This document shows, piece after piece, positions 52,132 to 62,142 of a DNA stretch of 64,000 bases (position 1 is its first letter; each line of letters opens with the position of its first letter). The position numbers and the translations under genes are program-made. This stretch comes from a bacterium (lineage in GTDB: Bacteria > Myxococcota_A > Bradymonadia > UBA7976 > UBA1532): contig JAUHXC010000019.1 in assembly GCA_030427205.1 (NCBI GenBank), forward strand, positions 141,719 through 205,718, given 5' to 3'. Under the pieces are notes generated by a model, which was not told the DNA's origin, searched no databases, and worked only from the letters and a program-made list of their open reading frames with translations.

Positions 52132-52803
52132 ATGAAGCAGACGAATATCGCGGTTCTGGGCACCGGCATGGTGGGCAAGGCGCTGGCGACGGCGCTCGTC
52201 GAGCGGGGCCACCGGGTGACCCTCGGCTCGCGCAAGGCGCAGCACGAGGGGGCGGCGGCCTGGGTCGCCGAGAACGGGGAGAACGCCGGCCAGGCGGACT
52301 TCGCGACGGCGGCGGCCGCGTCGCAGATCGTGCTGCTCGCCGTCAAGGGAGAGCACGCCGAGGCGGTGGCCGCCGCGGCGGCCGACGGCGGCGCGCTCGA
52401 CGGCAAGGTGCTCGTCGACATCACCAACCCGCTCGACTTCAGCCAGGGCATGCCGCCGAGCCTCTTCGTCTTCGGCCGCGACTCGCTCGCCGAGCGGGTG
52501 CAGCGCGCCGCGCCGAAGGCCCGGGTGGTCAAGACCCTCAATACGGTCAACGCGTCGGTGATGGTCGATCCCGGCCGCATCGAGGGGCAGACGGCGGTCT
52601 TCGTCAGCGGCGACGACGCCGACGCCAAGGCCACCGTGCGCGCGCTGCTCGAGGGCTTCGGCTGGCAGCAGATCATCGACCTCGGCGACCTGAGCACCGC
52701 CCGCGGCCCCGAGGCCTACCTGCTGCTGTGGCTGCGGCTGTGGCAGGCCACCGGCTCGGCCGACATCAACATCGCGCTGCACGGGGCGGCGAAGCGCGAC
52801 TGA
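52132..52803 (+). CDS. NADPH-dependent F420 reductase-like oxidoreductase
   Basis: 223 residues. The N-terminal Rossmann motif is NIAVLGTGMVGKALATALVE, followed by VTLGSRKAQHEG with an Arg suited to the NADP 2'-phosphate. KVLVDITNPLDFSQGMPPSL and VVKTLNTVNASVM are typical of the F420H2:NADP oxidoreductase-like family (PF03807 group). Without F420 biosynthesis genes in view the cofactor partner is uncertain; many such proteins in non-F420 organisms act on other small hydride acceptors. ATG at 52132 has GGAGAGG upstream. It is divergent from gcvP. Confidence 0.85.
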   Translation: MKQTNIAVLGTGMVGKALATALVERGHRVTLGSRKAQHEGAAAWVAENGENAGQADFATAAAASQIVLLAVKGEHAEAVAAAAADGGALDGKVLVDITNPLDFSQGMPPSLFVFGRDSLAERVQRAAPKARVVKTLNTVNASVMVDPGRIEGQTAVFVSGDDADAKATVRALLEGFGWQQIIDLGDLSTARGPEAYLLLWLRLWQATGSADINIALHGAAKRD

Positions 52804-52827
52804 GGGCGACCGACGAACCGGGCCGCC

Positions 52828-54288
52828 TCAGCGGCGCTCCTCCTCCGGCTCGTCTTCATCGGCGGCGGGCGGCTCGGCGGGCTCGAGGCGCACCGCGTAG
52901 GCGTCGGGCAGGACCCGGCCCGAGCTCGATCCGCCGATGACCATCACCTGCCCGTCGACCACCACCACCGCCGGATCGCTGCGCAACAACGGCCCGGCCG
53001 CCGCCAGCAGCCGGAACGCCTGCTCGACCGGGTCGAAGATCTCGAGCGTGCCCGGGCCGATGGCCAGGACCGCGCCCGCGTCGCCCAGCGGCGCCATCAC
53101 CAGCGCGCTCTGCGGCGTATTCAGGCCGCCGACGGGCAGCCAGCTCTGCATGTCGTGATCGTAGACGCCCGCCCGGCCGAGCACTCGCCCGTCGGGGTCG
53201 ACGCCGCCGGCGAAGAGCACCGTGTCGCCGGTGGGCGCCGCGGCGCCATGATCGAAGGCCCAGCCCGCCGGCCCCGGCGCGGCGTCCCACTCGACGTCGT
53301 CGGGGTACAAGACCTCGGGCGCAAACCGCACCTGACCCCGCCGGTCGCGCCCGCCGAGGACCCACAGGGCGCCGTCGACGTCGACCGCGGCGGCGTGGTC
53401 CCGGCGAGCGACCGCCAGCTGCTCGAGCACGGCGTCCTCGGCGTCCTGCGGCCCCGGGGCCTGCTCGACGCCCGCGACGCCTTCTCCGAGGGTCTCGCCA
53501 CCGATGACCACGATCCGATCGGCGACGCGGTGCGCGGAGAACCCCCGATGGCGCGGCTGGCCGAGCATGGTGCTGGGCAGCCCCCCGTCGTCGGGGCCGA
53601 TGGTCTGCACGGTGCTGCCCGCCGCCGGCCCGCCCAGCCCGCCGATGATCACCGCCCGGCCGTCGCGCACGACCGCGCGCGCGCCGCGCACCGGCTCGGG
53701 CAGAGGCGGCCCGGCGCGCCAGTCGTCGTCTTCGAGCACCCAGCTGTCGGCGCGGGACGGGGCCTCGGCGGTCGCGGCGCCGCCGGCGACGAGCACCCGC
53801 CCGTCGGGCAGCGCCACCGCGACCGCCATGACGACGGCCGCGGGCAGCGGCGGCAACGGCTCGATGATCGCGCAGGCCGCCAGCGCGGGCAGCAGCGCCC
53901 CGCCGTCGGGGCAGCGCACCGGATCGAGGCCGGCGAAGAGCGGCCGCTCGTCGTCCGACTCGGGCCCCGGTCGGGCGTCTTCGGGGCGCCCGGTGTACTC
54001 GACGTCGCCGCCGCCGGGGTCACCGCCGTCCACCTCGGGCGCAGCCGGGTCGTCATGGTCGACGCGATCGACATCGGGCCGGCTGCCGTCGCCGCCGTCG
54101 TGCGGCGCGGCATCGGGCGGGGCGGCGTCCTGCATCGGCGCGCCGCCCATCGGTGATTGCTCGGGCACGTCGACGCAGCCGGCGAGCGCGATCAGCGCGA
54201 CCGGCGCGGCCAGCGCGACGCATCGACCGAGGCGCGGCGGGTGCAGCGCCTGCTCGGCGGCGGGGATCGATCGGGGCGATAGGATCAT
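52828..54288 (-). CDS. Kelch-like lipoprotein
   Basis: 486 residues from the ATG at 54288, chosen because GGAGG lies 6 nt upstream. After MILSPRSIPAAEQALHPPRL and a hydrophobic segment the lipobox ALIALAGC gives the acylated Cys. An Asp/Pro linker leads into repeated kelch-type beta blades: AVALPDGRVLVAGGAATAEA, VVRDGRAVIIGGLGG, DRIVVIGGE, GALWVLGGRDRRG, VVVVDGQVMVIGGSSSGRVL. The di-glycine at each blade end is the kelch/galactose-oxidase mark, giving a six-bladed propeller. No copper-site residues were recognised, so a binding role is more likely than catalysis. It is convergent with the oxidoreductase gene. Confidence 0.82.
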   Translation of the reverse strand: MILSPRSIPAAEQALHPPRLGRCVALAAPVALIALAGCVDVPEQSPMGGAPMQDAAPPDAAPHDGGDGSRPDVDRVDHDDPAAPEVDGGDPGGGDVEYTGRPEDARPGPESDDERPLFAGLDPVRCPDGGALLPALAACAIIEPLPPLPAAVVMAVAVALPDGRVLVAGGAATAEAPSRADSWVLEDDDWRAGPPLPEPVRGARAVVRDGRAVIIGGLGGPAAGSTVQTIGPDDGGLPSTMLGQPRHRGFSAHRVADRIVVIGGETLGEGVAGVEQAPGPQDAEDAVLEQLAVARRDHAAAVDVDGALWVLGGRDRRGQVRFAPEVLYPDDVEWDAAPGPAGWAFDHGAAAPTGDTVLFAGGVDPDGRVLGRAGVYDHDMQSWLPVGGLNTPQSALVMAPLGDAGAVLAIGPGTLEIFDPVEQAFRLLAAAGPLLRSDPAVVVVDGQVMVIGGSSSGRVLPDAYAVRLEPAEPPAADEDEPEEERR

Positions 54289-54621
54289 GGGGCACCTCCA
54301 CGGGAAGGCCGCCCGCCGATCGGGCGGCAGCACTGAACTGACGTTCAACTATGTCGCGGATCGACAGCGCCGTGCAGGGCAGCGCCGACTCTGCTGACAC
54401 GCCCTGTCAGCAGGGCTGAGACAGTCGTCTCACACTGCGTCTCGGTATTGCCGAACGAGTATCAGGGCGCACGCGGCTGGATACGAGCCGATACGACATC
54501 ACGGTCGGTATCGAGTCGGCTGGCGTGGCCCTGGCGGCACGAGGCCCGCTGGCATGAAGCCTGCATCAAAGCTCGGCAGAACCGCACACGACCCCCACCC
54601 GCAGCCTCTCCGGAGCCCCCG
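54289..54621. other. Divergent intergenic region, 333 bp
   Basis: The interval lies between the kelch-like lipoprotein start (54288) and a small membrane-protein start (54622). It contains GCCGCCCG-CCGAT-CGGGCGGC near 54307-54330 and the paired inverted repeats at 54392-54432. No other gene was seen. The rest is unremarkable except for slightly lower G+C than the neighbours. Confidence 0.5.
54392..54432. promoter_or_regulatory. Two adjacent inverted repeats
   Basis: TGCTGACA-CGCCC-TGTCAGCA (54392-54412) is followed 4 bp later by TGAGAC-AGTC-GTCTCA (54417-54432). Both are perfect. Their centres are about 22 bp apart, close to two helical turns, which is what paired dimeric repressor sites look like. 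They sit mid-way in the divergent promoter region. Confidence 0.55.
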
Positions 54622-54804
54622 ATGCAGCACCTCATCTCGCTCGCCGCCGCCGCCTCCGCCACCGCCACCGCCGAGCACCTCGTCACCCCCGGGTTCTTCA
54701 ACCTCGCCGCCGCCGCCGCCGTCTTCGCGCTCGCCTGGACCGTCACCGCGGGGGCCGTGCGCGCCGCGCTGCCCGATACGGACGGCGCGGCGTCGAGCGC
54801 CTGA
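54622..54804 (+). CDS. Small putative membrane protein (60 residues)
   Basis: A short frame with CGGAG 8 nt before its ATG. The product has one strong hydrophobic helix (FFNLAAAAAVFALAWTVTAG) after an Ala/Thr-rich N-terminus and ends in a short polar tail. Nothing ties it to a known family. Because many frames are open at this G+C, it is a fair but not firm gene call; the start context and the hydrophobic stretch support it. asnS starts 101 bp later. Confidence 0.5.
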   Translation: MQHLISLAAAASATATAEHLVTPGFFNLAAAAAVFALAWTVTAGAVRAALPDTDGAASSA

Positions 54805-54905
54805 TCGACGCCGGGATCGCGCGGGGCGCAGACGACCGGTTGCCCCGACCGCGGGGCCGGGCCATACTCCGCAGCCTGTCAGGCCCCGCCATCGGGAGGA
54901 GAGAC

Positions 54906-56309
<1,404 letters not shown>

Positions 56310-57218
56310 GCCGCCGCCGCACGCCGCTCAGGCCGGTGCGGCGCACCGCCAGCGCCGCCCACCCGATCACCACCACCATCAGCGAGATGGTCGCCGCGGC
56401 GTGCACCTGCGCGTTGAGCGACGGCTCGATCACCAGCGCCGCCAGGCAGCCGCCGGCGAAGACCACCGCGGGCCACACCGGCAGGTGCACCAGGAAGGCC
56501 GCCACCCCGTTCATGAGCGTGATCAGGACCGTATCGAAGGCGCGCAGCACCTCCGGCTCGACCCCGTAGGTCCAGCCGACGACCGCCAGCATCACCTTGG
56601 CCGGGGTCATCAGCAGCAGCCAGATCGCCGCGCGGCGGTGCATCGGCGTGCCGCGCCATGCGCGGTGGAACGGGGCCATGCCCAGCAGGATGCAGGCGCC
56701 GACGATCAGCTCGAAGCGCACCGCGGCGGCGGCGGTGGCCGGGTCGCCGGCGATGGAGCGCCCGAGCACCGCGCCGATCAGCACCAGCCCGATGACCGAG
56801 AGGATGGCCATGCGCGGGCGCCAGTCGACCAGCTCCTCGTCGCCGGCGATGCTCTCCAGCCGGCCGATGATGGCCTGCATCGATGGGAAGCGCTGCTCGG
56901 GGTCGGGGGCCAGGGTGCGCAGCACGAGCCGCGCCAGCGGGCCGGGCAGCTCGCGATCGCCCGGCGGCGGCTGCACCTCACCGCGGGTCACCGCGAGCTT
57001 CAGGCCGACGAGCGAGTCGCGGGGGAAAGGCGGCTGGCCGCACAGCCCCTCGTAGAACGACACCCCGAAGGCGAACTGGTCGGAGCGCGCGCTCGGCGGC
57101 TGCCGGTTCATGACCTCGGGCGCCATATAGGCCGGCGTGCCCATGACGTGGCCGGTGCGGGTCAGGTCGTGGGAGAGAAGGTCGTCGCTGCCCCCCTGCG
57201 CGCCGCTGCCGGACAACT

Positions 57219-57303
57219 CAGCGCTGCCCAGCCCAGCGCTGCCCGGCCCAGCGCTGCCCGACCCAGCGCTGCCCGATTCAGCGCTGCCCGGCTCAGCGTT
57301 GCC
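57219..57303 (-). repeat. 15-bp minisatellite inside a kinase activation loop
   Basis: CAGCGCTGCCCGGCC (plus-strand sense) recurs at 57219, 57234, 57249, 57264, 57279 and 57294 with small changes, coding a GSA-G-P/E/S pentapeptide repeat on the minus strand. Each step adds five residues between DFG and APE of the kinase encoded there. Confidence 0.9.
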
Positions 57304-58067
57304 TCGCGACACGGCGCCGATCGGTTCACCGCCGCTCGCCGGTCCGCCCGATGCCCCGTCTACGGTCGCGATCGGCACCTCGCCGGTGACCGGATCACCC
57401 GCCGCCCGGGCGAGGCCGAAGTCGATGATGCGCGGCCGCCCGTCGACGCCCACGAGCACGTTGTCCGGCTTGAAGTCGCGGTGCACCAGCCCCACCGCGT
57501 GGGCCGCCGCCAGACCCCGGGCCACCTCGGCGTACATCCGGGCCACCGCCCGCCAGCCGCGGTCCTGCGACTGCCAGACCTTGAGCGTGCTGCCCGCGAC
57601 GAACTCCATCGCGATGAACAGCCGCCGCTCGTGCTCGCCGACCTCGTAGACCTGCACCACGTTGACGTGATTGACCCGGGCCATCGCCAACGCCTCGCGG
57701 CGGATGCGCTCCCGCTGCTGCCCGGCGGTCGAGCTGCGCAGCACCTTGAGCGCCACCCGCCGATCGAGGGCCGGATCGTATGCCGCGTAGACCGTGCCCA
57801 TCGCGCCGACGCCGGCGGTGCCCAGGATCACGAACCGGCCGAAGTGCGGGCTGCCCGTCGCGTCGTCGGTCGTGCTGAACGGTGTGGACACATCCCCTCC
57901 GGCGCGGCGCGCGCGCTGCCCCCAGCATCGTCGAAAGGGCCGCTCGGGGGAAATTCTCCCTGCGATGAGCCGGCCGACCGAGCCCGGGACTCGCCGTTTG
58001 AAACCGACGGCCCCGCTGGTCCACACTCCCCGCGCGGCGCCGCTGCCGCCCCGTCGCAGGAGCTCTC

Positions 58068-59564
58068 GTGATCGCTCGCCTGCCCCTCGCGCTGGCCCTG
58101 GCCGTCTGCGCGACCGCCTGCGACGACGACGGCGCCGACGCGGCGCCCGACGCGCCCGTCGACGCCGCCGTGCACGCCAGCGCCGACGCTGCCCTCGACG
58201 CCGCGCCCGACATGGCTCTCGACGCCGCGCCCGATGCCGCGCCCGAGCCCGACGCCGCCCCCGAGCCCGACGCCGCGCCCGAGCCCGACGCCGCCCCCGG
58301 TCCGCTCGAATCGTGCGAGCGCTGGCCCGCCGACCGCTTCGAAGCCGAAGACTGGGGCGAGTGGCTGCCCGAGAGCGGCGAGTTGCCGCCCGCGCTCGCG
58401 CCCGCCGACGACGAGTTCATCGTCGCCGTGCTGCCCGACACCCAGATCTACGCCCAGCGCGAGCCCGACATCTTCGACAGCCAGCTGCGCTGGATCGCCG
58501 AGAACGCCGAGCGCTACCGCATCGTCTTCGTCAGCCACGTCGGCGACATCGTGCAGAACGGCAACCGCCTCGACCAGTGGGCCGTCGCCCGGGCGGCCTA
58601 CGACTGGATCGACGACATCGGCCTGCCCCACGGCGAGGCCATCGGCAGCCACGACGTCACCGGCGGCTACGACCGCGAGATCGACGACAGCTGCGGCGCC
58701 CGCGACCGCAACCGGCTCGACTGCGAGGCCCTCGAGTTCAAGCAGAACTTCGGCCCCGACCGCTACGCCGACGCCCCGTGGTACGGCGGCAGCTCGCCCA
58801 GCGGCCTGTCGAGCTACCAGCGCGTCGAGGTCGACGGCATGCCGCTGATCTTCCTGCACGTCGCGATGGACACCCCGCTGCCCGAGCTGGAGTGGGCCGG
58901 CGAGGTGCTCGACGCCCACCCCGGCGCGCTGGCCCACCTGACCACCCACCGCTACCTCTTCGACTACCGGCTCACCGACGCGCTGCCCTACCCGCTCGAC
59001 GTCGCCCCCGCCGGGCGCTTCTCGGCGCTGGTCTACAACGTCGGCAGCCAGGGCCTGCTCTACACCGAGAGCGTCACCGCCGAGGTGCTCTTCCGCGACT
59101 TCGTCGCGCGCCACGGCAACATCTGGGCGGTGCACTGCGGCCACGTCGACGCCGAGTTCCACCAGGCCTCGACCAACGACGCCGGGCTGCCGGTCTACGA
59201 GATCCTGGTCGACTACCAGAACCTGGCCGACGGCGGCGGCGGCTGGCTGCGGCTGCTCAAGTTCGCGCCGGCCCGCGACACCGTCGAGGTCATCAGCTAC
59301 TCGACCACCACCGGCGAGATCCGCGTCGACGGGGCCGGGTTCGACCACTCGGTGGAGATCCTCGACGACTACCGCTCGGCGGCCCAGCCCTTCCTCGACG
59401 CCGCCGGGCTCGACGAAGAGACCGTCGAGGCGCTGCTCGCCGAGGTGCGCATGCCCGGCGAGCTGCAGGACACCTACTATCGCTCGCTCTACTGCGGCGG
59501 GCAGCGGGACTCGCGCTTCGTGCTCGACGTCGACTTCGACGCCTACATCGAGGCCGGCCGCTGA
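58068..59564 (+). CDS. Calcineurin-like metallophosphoesterase lipoprotein
   Basis: 498 residues. The N-terminus MIARLPLALALAVCATAC carries a lipobox Cys, then an Ala-Asp-Pro linker with a DAAPEP repeat. The catalytic domain starts near residue 120: FIVAVLPDTQIYA (metal Asp), VSHVGDIVQNG (metal Asp), GSHDVTGG (the usual GNHD, here with Ser for Asn), HLTTHRYLF and CGHVDAEFH (metal His residues). The Asn-to-Ser change at the GNHD motif is unusual, since the Asn normally helps hold the substrate phosphate. The remainder matches family spacing. Phosphoesterase activity on the cell surface is likely but not certain. The start of the PpiC gene overlaps its stop. Confidence 0.88.
   Translation: MIARLPLALALAVCATACDDDGADAAPDAPVDAAVHASADAALDAAPDMALDAAPDAAPEPDAAPEPDAAPEPDAAPGPLESCERWPADRFEAEDWGEWLPESGELPPALAPADDEFIVAVLPDTQIYAQREPDIFDSQLRWIAENAERYRIVFVSHVGDIVQNGNRLDQWAVARAAYDWIDDIGLPHGEAIGSHDVTGGYDREIDDSCGARDRNRLDCEALEFKQNFGPDRYADAPWYGGSSPSGLSSYQRVEVDGMPLIFLHVAMDTPLPELEWAGEVLDAHPGALAHLTTHRYLFDYRLTDALPYPLDVAPAGRFSALVYNVGSQGLLYTESVTAEVLFRDFVARHGNIWAVHCGHVDAEFHQASTNDAGLPVYEILVDYQNLADGGGGWLRLLKFAPARDTVEVISYSTTTGEIRVDGAGFDHSVEILDDYRSAAQPFLDAAGLDEETVEALLAEVRMPGELQDTYYRSLYCGGQRDSRFVLDVDFDAYIEAGR
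58230..58302 (+). repeat. Short DAAPEP-encoding repeat
   Basis: Three or four copies of a GACGCCGCGCCCGAGCCC-type 18-bp unit encode DAAPEP in the linker of the metallophosphoesterase lipoprotein. Confidence 0.8.
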
Positions 59565-60439
59565 GCGCCACCGGCCGCTGGCGCCGGGAGCCTTTGGTCT
59601 GGTTCCTGGGCGCAGGCGCGCTGATCGTCGCCGTCGACCGGCTGGCGACGCCGCCGAGCCCGCCGGTCGAGGCCCCGGCCGCTGAGGCTGTCAGCGCGCA
59701 GCCCGAACCGATCCGGGTCGACGAAGCCGTGCTGACCGACGTGCGCCACCGGCTGACCGACGCCCTCGGCCGCGCGCCGACGGACGCCGAGTTCGACGCG
59801 GCGGTCGAGCGCTGGATCAACGACGCGCTGTTGATCCGCGAGGCGCGCCGGCTCGGCCTGGGCCAGCGCGACCCCGTCGTACGCGATCGGCTCGCCGGGC
59901 GCATGGCCGACCTCCATCGCGACCGGGCGGTGCCCGAGCGCCCCGATGACGCTGCCCTGCAGGCGCTCTACGCGGCCCACCGTGGCGACTATCGGCTGCC
60001 CCCTCGGCTGACCATTCGTCAGCTCTTCATCGCGGCGCCCGCGGCCGATGGAGCGGCCTACGGGGCCGCCAGAGCCCGGGCCGAGGCCCTGCTGGCCACG
60101 CTGGGCGACGGCGCGCCGCCGGCGAGCCCCGATCCGCCGCCCGGCGGGCCGACTCTGCGCGGGCGGCGACCGGCGCGGCTGGCCGAGGTCTACGGCGCGG
60201 CCTTCGTCGAGGGGCTGACCGAGGCGCCGCTGCAGACGTGGCTGATACGCCCCTCGCCCGGGGGCTGGCACGTCCTGCGCATCGAGTCGCGCCGGGCCGG
60301 CCGCCAGCTGAGCTTCGCCGAGGCCCGCGACCGCCTCGCCGCCCGCTGGATGCGGGAGCAGGCCGAGGCCGCCGCCGCGCGGGCCGTCGCCGACCTGCGG
60401 GCGCGCACGCCGATCGAGGGCTGGCCCCGTGCCCGCTGA
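59561..60439 (+). CDS. PpiC-type (parvulin) peptidyl-prolyl isomerase
   Basis: About 292 residues. After a short basic N-terminus (SATGRWRREPLVWFLGAG) comes one TM helix and a periplasmic part with ALGRAPTDAEFDAAVERWIN (SurA-like helices) and a parvulin-type domain around LTIRQLFIAAP...GWHVLRIESRRAGRQLSFAEAR. No ATG, GTG or TTG opens the frame well: the TTG at 59594 has its GGGAG only 3 nt away. A CTG at 59561 overlaps the previous stop (CTGA), keeps the basic residues before the TM helix and has GAGG 7 nt upstream, so it was chosen. It precedes and overlaps the HupE-like gene, a pairing often seen; it may help fold exported partners. Confidence 0.82.
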   Translation: MSATGRWRREPLVWFLGAGALIVAVDRLATPPSPPVEAPAAEAVSAQPEPIRVDEAVLTDVRHRLTDALGRAPTDAEFDAAVERWINDALLIREARRLGLGQRDPVVRDRLAGRMADLHRDRAVPERPDDAALQALYAAHRGDYRLPPRLTIRQLFIAAPAADGAAYGAARARAEALLATLGDGAPPASPDPPPGGPTLRGRRPARLAEVYGAAFVEGLTEAPLQTWLIRPSPGGWHVLRIESRRAGRQLSFAEARDRLAARWMREQAEAAAARAVADLRARTPIEGWPRAR

Positions 60440-61457
60440 GCGCGGCATGGCCCGGCTCCGGCTCGGGCTCTGGATCCGGCCCTGCCTGCTGCTGCTCGTC
60501 GCCCTGATCCCGCGCGCGGCCGACGCCCACGACGTGCGCCCCGGCGCAGTGTCGCTGCGCGAGGTGGCCCCCGACGTCTTCGCCGTGCGCGTCACCCGCC
60601 CCCGCGGCCCGACGGGCCCGCCGGTCGACCCCCGCCCGCGCTGGCCCGCCGGCTGCACCGTCGACGCCGATCGGCTGCGCTGCGCCGACGGCCTCGACGG
60701 CCCGCTGACCCTGGCCGGGCTCGACGGCGCCGAGGTCGAGTGTCTGGTGGCGGTCGAGTGGCTCGACGGCGCCCGCTTCGAGGCGTTGGTCGATGGGGGC
60801 GCGGTCGACATCCGACGCCCCAGCGCCCATCCAGACAGCGCCCATCCAGACAGCGCCCATCCAGACAGCGCCCATCCGGACAGCACCCGCCCCACGACCA
60901 CAGCTCACTGGATCGTCTCCGGCATCGAGCACATCGTCCTCGGCCCCGACCACCTGCTCTTCGTGCTCGGGCTGACCCTCGTCGTCCGCCGCCGCCGCGC
61001 GCTCATCATCGCGATCACCGGCTTCACCCTGGCCCACAGCCTGACCCTGGGCGCCGCGGCGCTGGGTTTGCTGCCACCCGCGGGACGCGCGATCGAGCTG
61101 TTGATCGCCGCCTCGGTGCTGCTGCTGGCCGTCGAGGCCACCCGCCCGGCGTCGCGCGGCCCGCCGCCGACCGCCCGCCGCCCGCTGCTGGTGGTGCTGC
61201 CCTTCGGCCTGCTGCACGGCCTGGGCTTCGCCGCCCCCCTGCTCGCCATGGGCTTGCCCGCAGACGCCGGGCTGAGCGCGCTCTTCGGCTTCAACGTCGG
61301 GGTCGAGCTGGGCCAGCTGGCGGCCCTGGCGGTCTTCGGCGGCGCGCTGGCCCTGTGGCCCGGCCTGCGCCGCCCCGCCGGCTGGCTGGTGGGTCTCGTC
61401 GCCGGCTATTGGACCGTCGATCGGGCCGTCGCCTGGATCGGCGGCCTGTGGGGTTGA
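60429..61457 (+). CDS. HupE/UreJ-family membrane protein
   Basis: 342 residues from a GTG that overlaps the end of the PpiC gene by 11 bp. An N-terminal extracytoplasmic domain (~30-130) follows a signal sequence (LLLLVALIPRAADAHD). A linker of four AHPDS pentapeptides separates it from the six-helix HupE core: HIVLGPDHLLFVLGLTLVV, GFTLAHSLTLGAAA, PFGLLHGLGFAAP. The His and Asp in GPDHLLF and the His in LAHSLT are the conserved metal-contact residues of HupE/UreJ Ni/Co permeases; long members with an N-terminal domain may serve other metals. No hydrogenase or urease gene is nearby. Confidence 0.88.
   Translation: MPAERGMARLRLGLWIRPCLLLLVALIPRAADAHDVRPGAVSLREVAPDVFAVRVTRPRGPTGPPVDPRPRWPAGCTVDADRLRCADGLDGPLTLAGLDGAEVECLVAVEWLDGARFEALVDGGAVDIRRPSAHPDSAHPDSAHPDSAHPDSTRPTTTAHWIVSGIEHIVLGPDHLLFVLGLTLVVRRRRALIIAITGFTLAHSLTLGAAALGLLPPAGRAIELLIAASVLLLAVEATRPASRGPPPTARRPLLVVLPFGLLHGLGFAAPLLAMGLPADAGLSALFGFNVGVELGQLAALAVFGGALALWPGLRRPAGWLVGLVAGYWTVDRAVAWIGGLWG
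60822..60881 (+). repeat. Four 15-bp repeats encoding AHPDS
   Basis: AGCGCCCATCCAGAC occurs four times in a row at 60822, 60837, 60852 and 60867 (the last with G for A). They encode the AHPDS linker between the two domains of the HupE-like protein. Confidence 0.92.
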
Positions 61458-61557
61458 TCCGCAGCCGAACGGCCCTGTGTGACATGCCGCACTCCGATCG
61501 TGGGCGCTGACGCGATACAGTAGCCCCATCGGCCAGAAGTGGAGGACGCGCCGGCCC

Positions 61558-62121
61558 ATGGACACCGACGATCAGGTCACCCGACTGCTGCAAGACGCCA
61601 CCCGGGGCGACCCCCGGGCCGAGGCGGCCCTCATCGACGCGGTCTACACCGACCTGCGCCGACGGGCCGGGGCGATGATGAAGCGGGAGAACCCCGATCA
61701 TACGCTGCAGCCCACCGCGCTGGTGCACGAGACGTGGATGCGGCTCATCCGCCAGAACGCCGTCGACTGGAAGAGCAAGGCGCACTTCCTGGCGGTGGCC
61801 TCGACGCTGATGCGGCGCATCCTCGTCGACCACGCCCGCAAGCGCAACGCGGCCCGCCGCGGCGGCGGCGCGCCCAAGATCTCGCTCGAAGACGGGCTGG
61901 GGCTGACCACCGACAGCGACGCCGACGTGCTCGCGCTGCACGACGCGCTCGAGGTGCTCGGCAAGCTCGATACCCGCCAGGCCGACATCGTGGTCATGCG
62001 CTTCTTCGGCGGGCTGACCAACGCCGAGTGCGCCGCGGTGCTCGGGGTCTCGACCCGCACCGTCGAAGGCGACTGGGCCATGGCCCGCGCCTGGCTGCGG
62101 CGCCACCTCTCCAAGGGCTGA
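61558..62121 (+). CDS. ECF sigma factor (Sigma70_ECF group)
   Basis: 187 residues. Region 2 is in AEAALIDAVYTDLRRRAGAM, DHTLQPTALVHETWMRLI and FLAVASTLMRRILVDHAR; region 4 in RQADIVVMRFFGGLTNAECA and LGVSTRTVEGDWAMARAWLR. This is the Sigma70_ECF/TIGR02999 group (LQPTALVHETWMRL is its hallmark), which usually has no anti-sigma factor and is instead linked with a Ser/Thr kinase. The kinase 21 bp downstream fits that rule. GGAGG lies 12 nt before the ATG, a rather wide spacing. Confidence 0.93.
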   Translation: MDTDDQVTRLLQDATRGDPRAEAALIDAVYTDLRRRAGAMMKRENPDHTLQPTALVHETWMRLIRQNAVDWKSKAHFLAVASTLMRRILVDHARKRNAARRGGGAPKISLEDGLGLTTDSDADVLALHDALEVLGKLDTRQADIVVMRFFGGLTNAECAAVLGVSTRTVEGDWAMARAWLRRHLSKG

Positions 62122-62142
62122 ACCGCCCCCGGGAGCCTGCAC

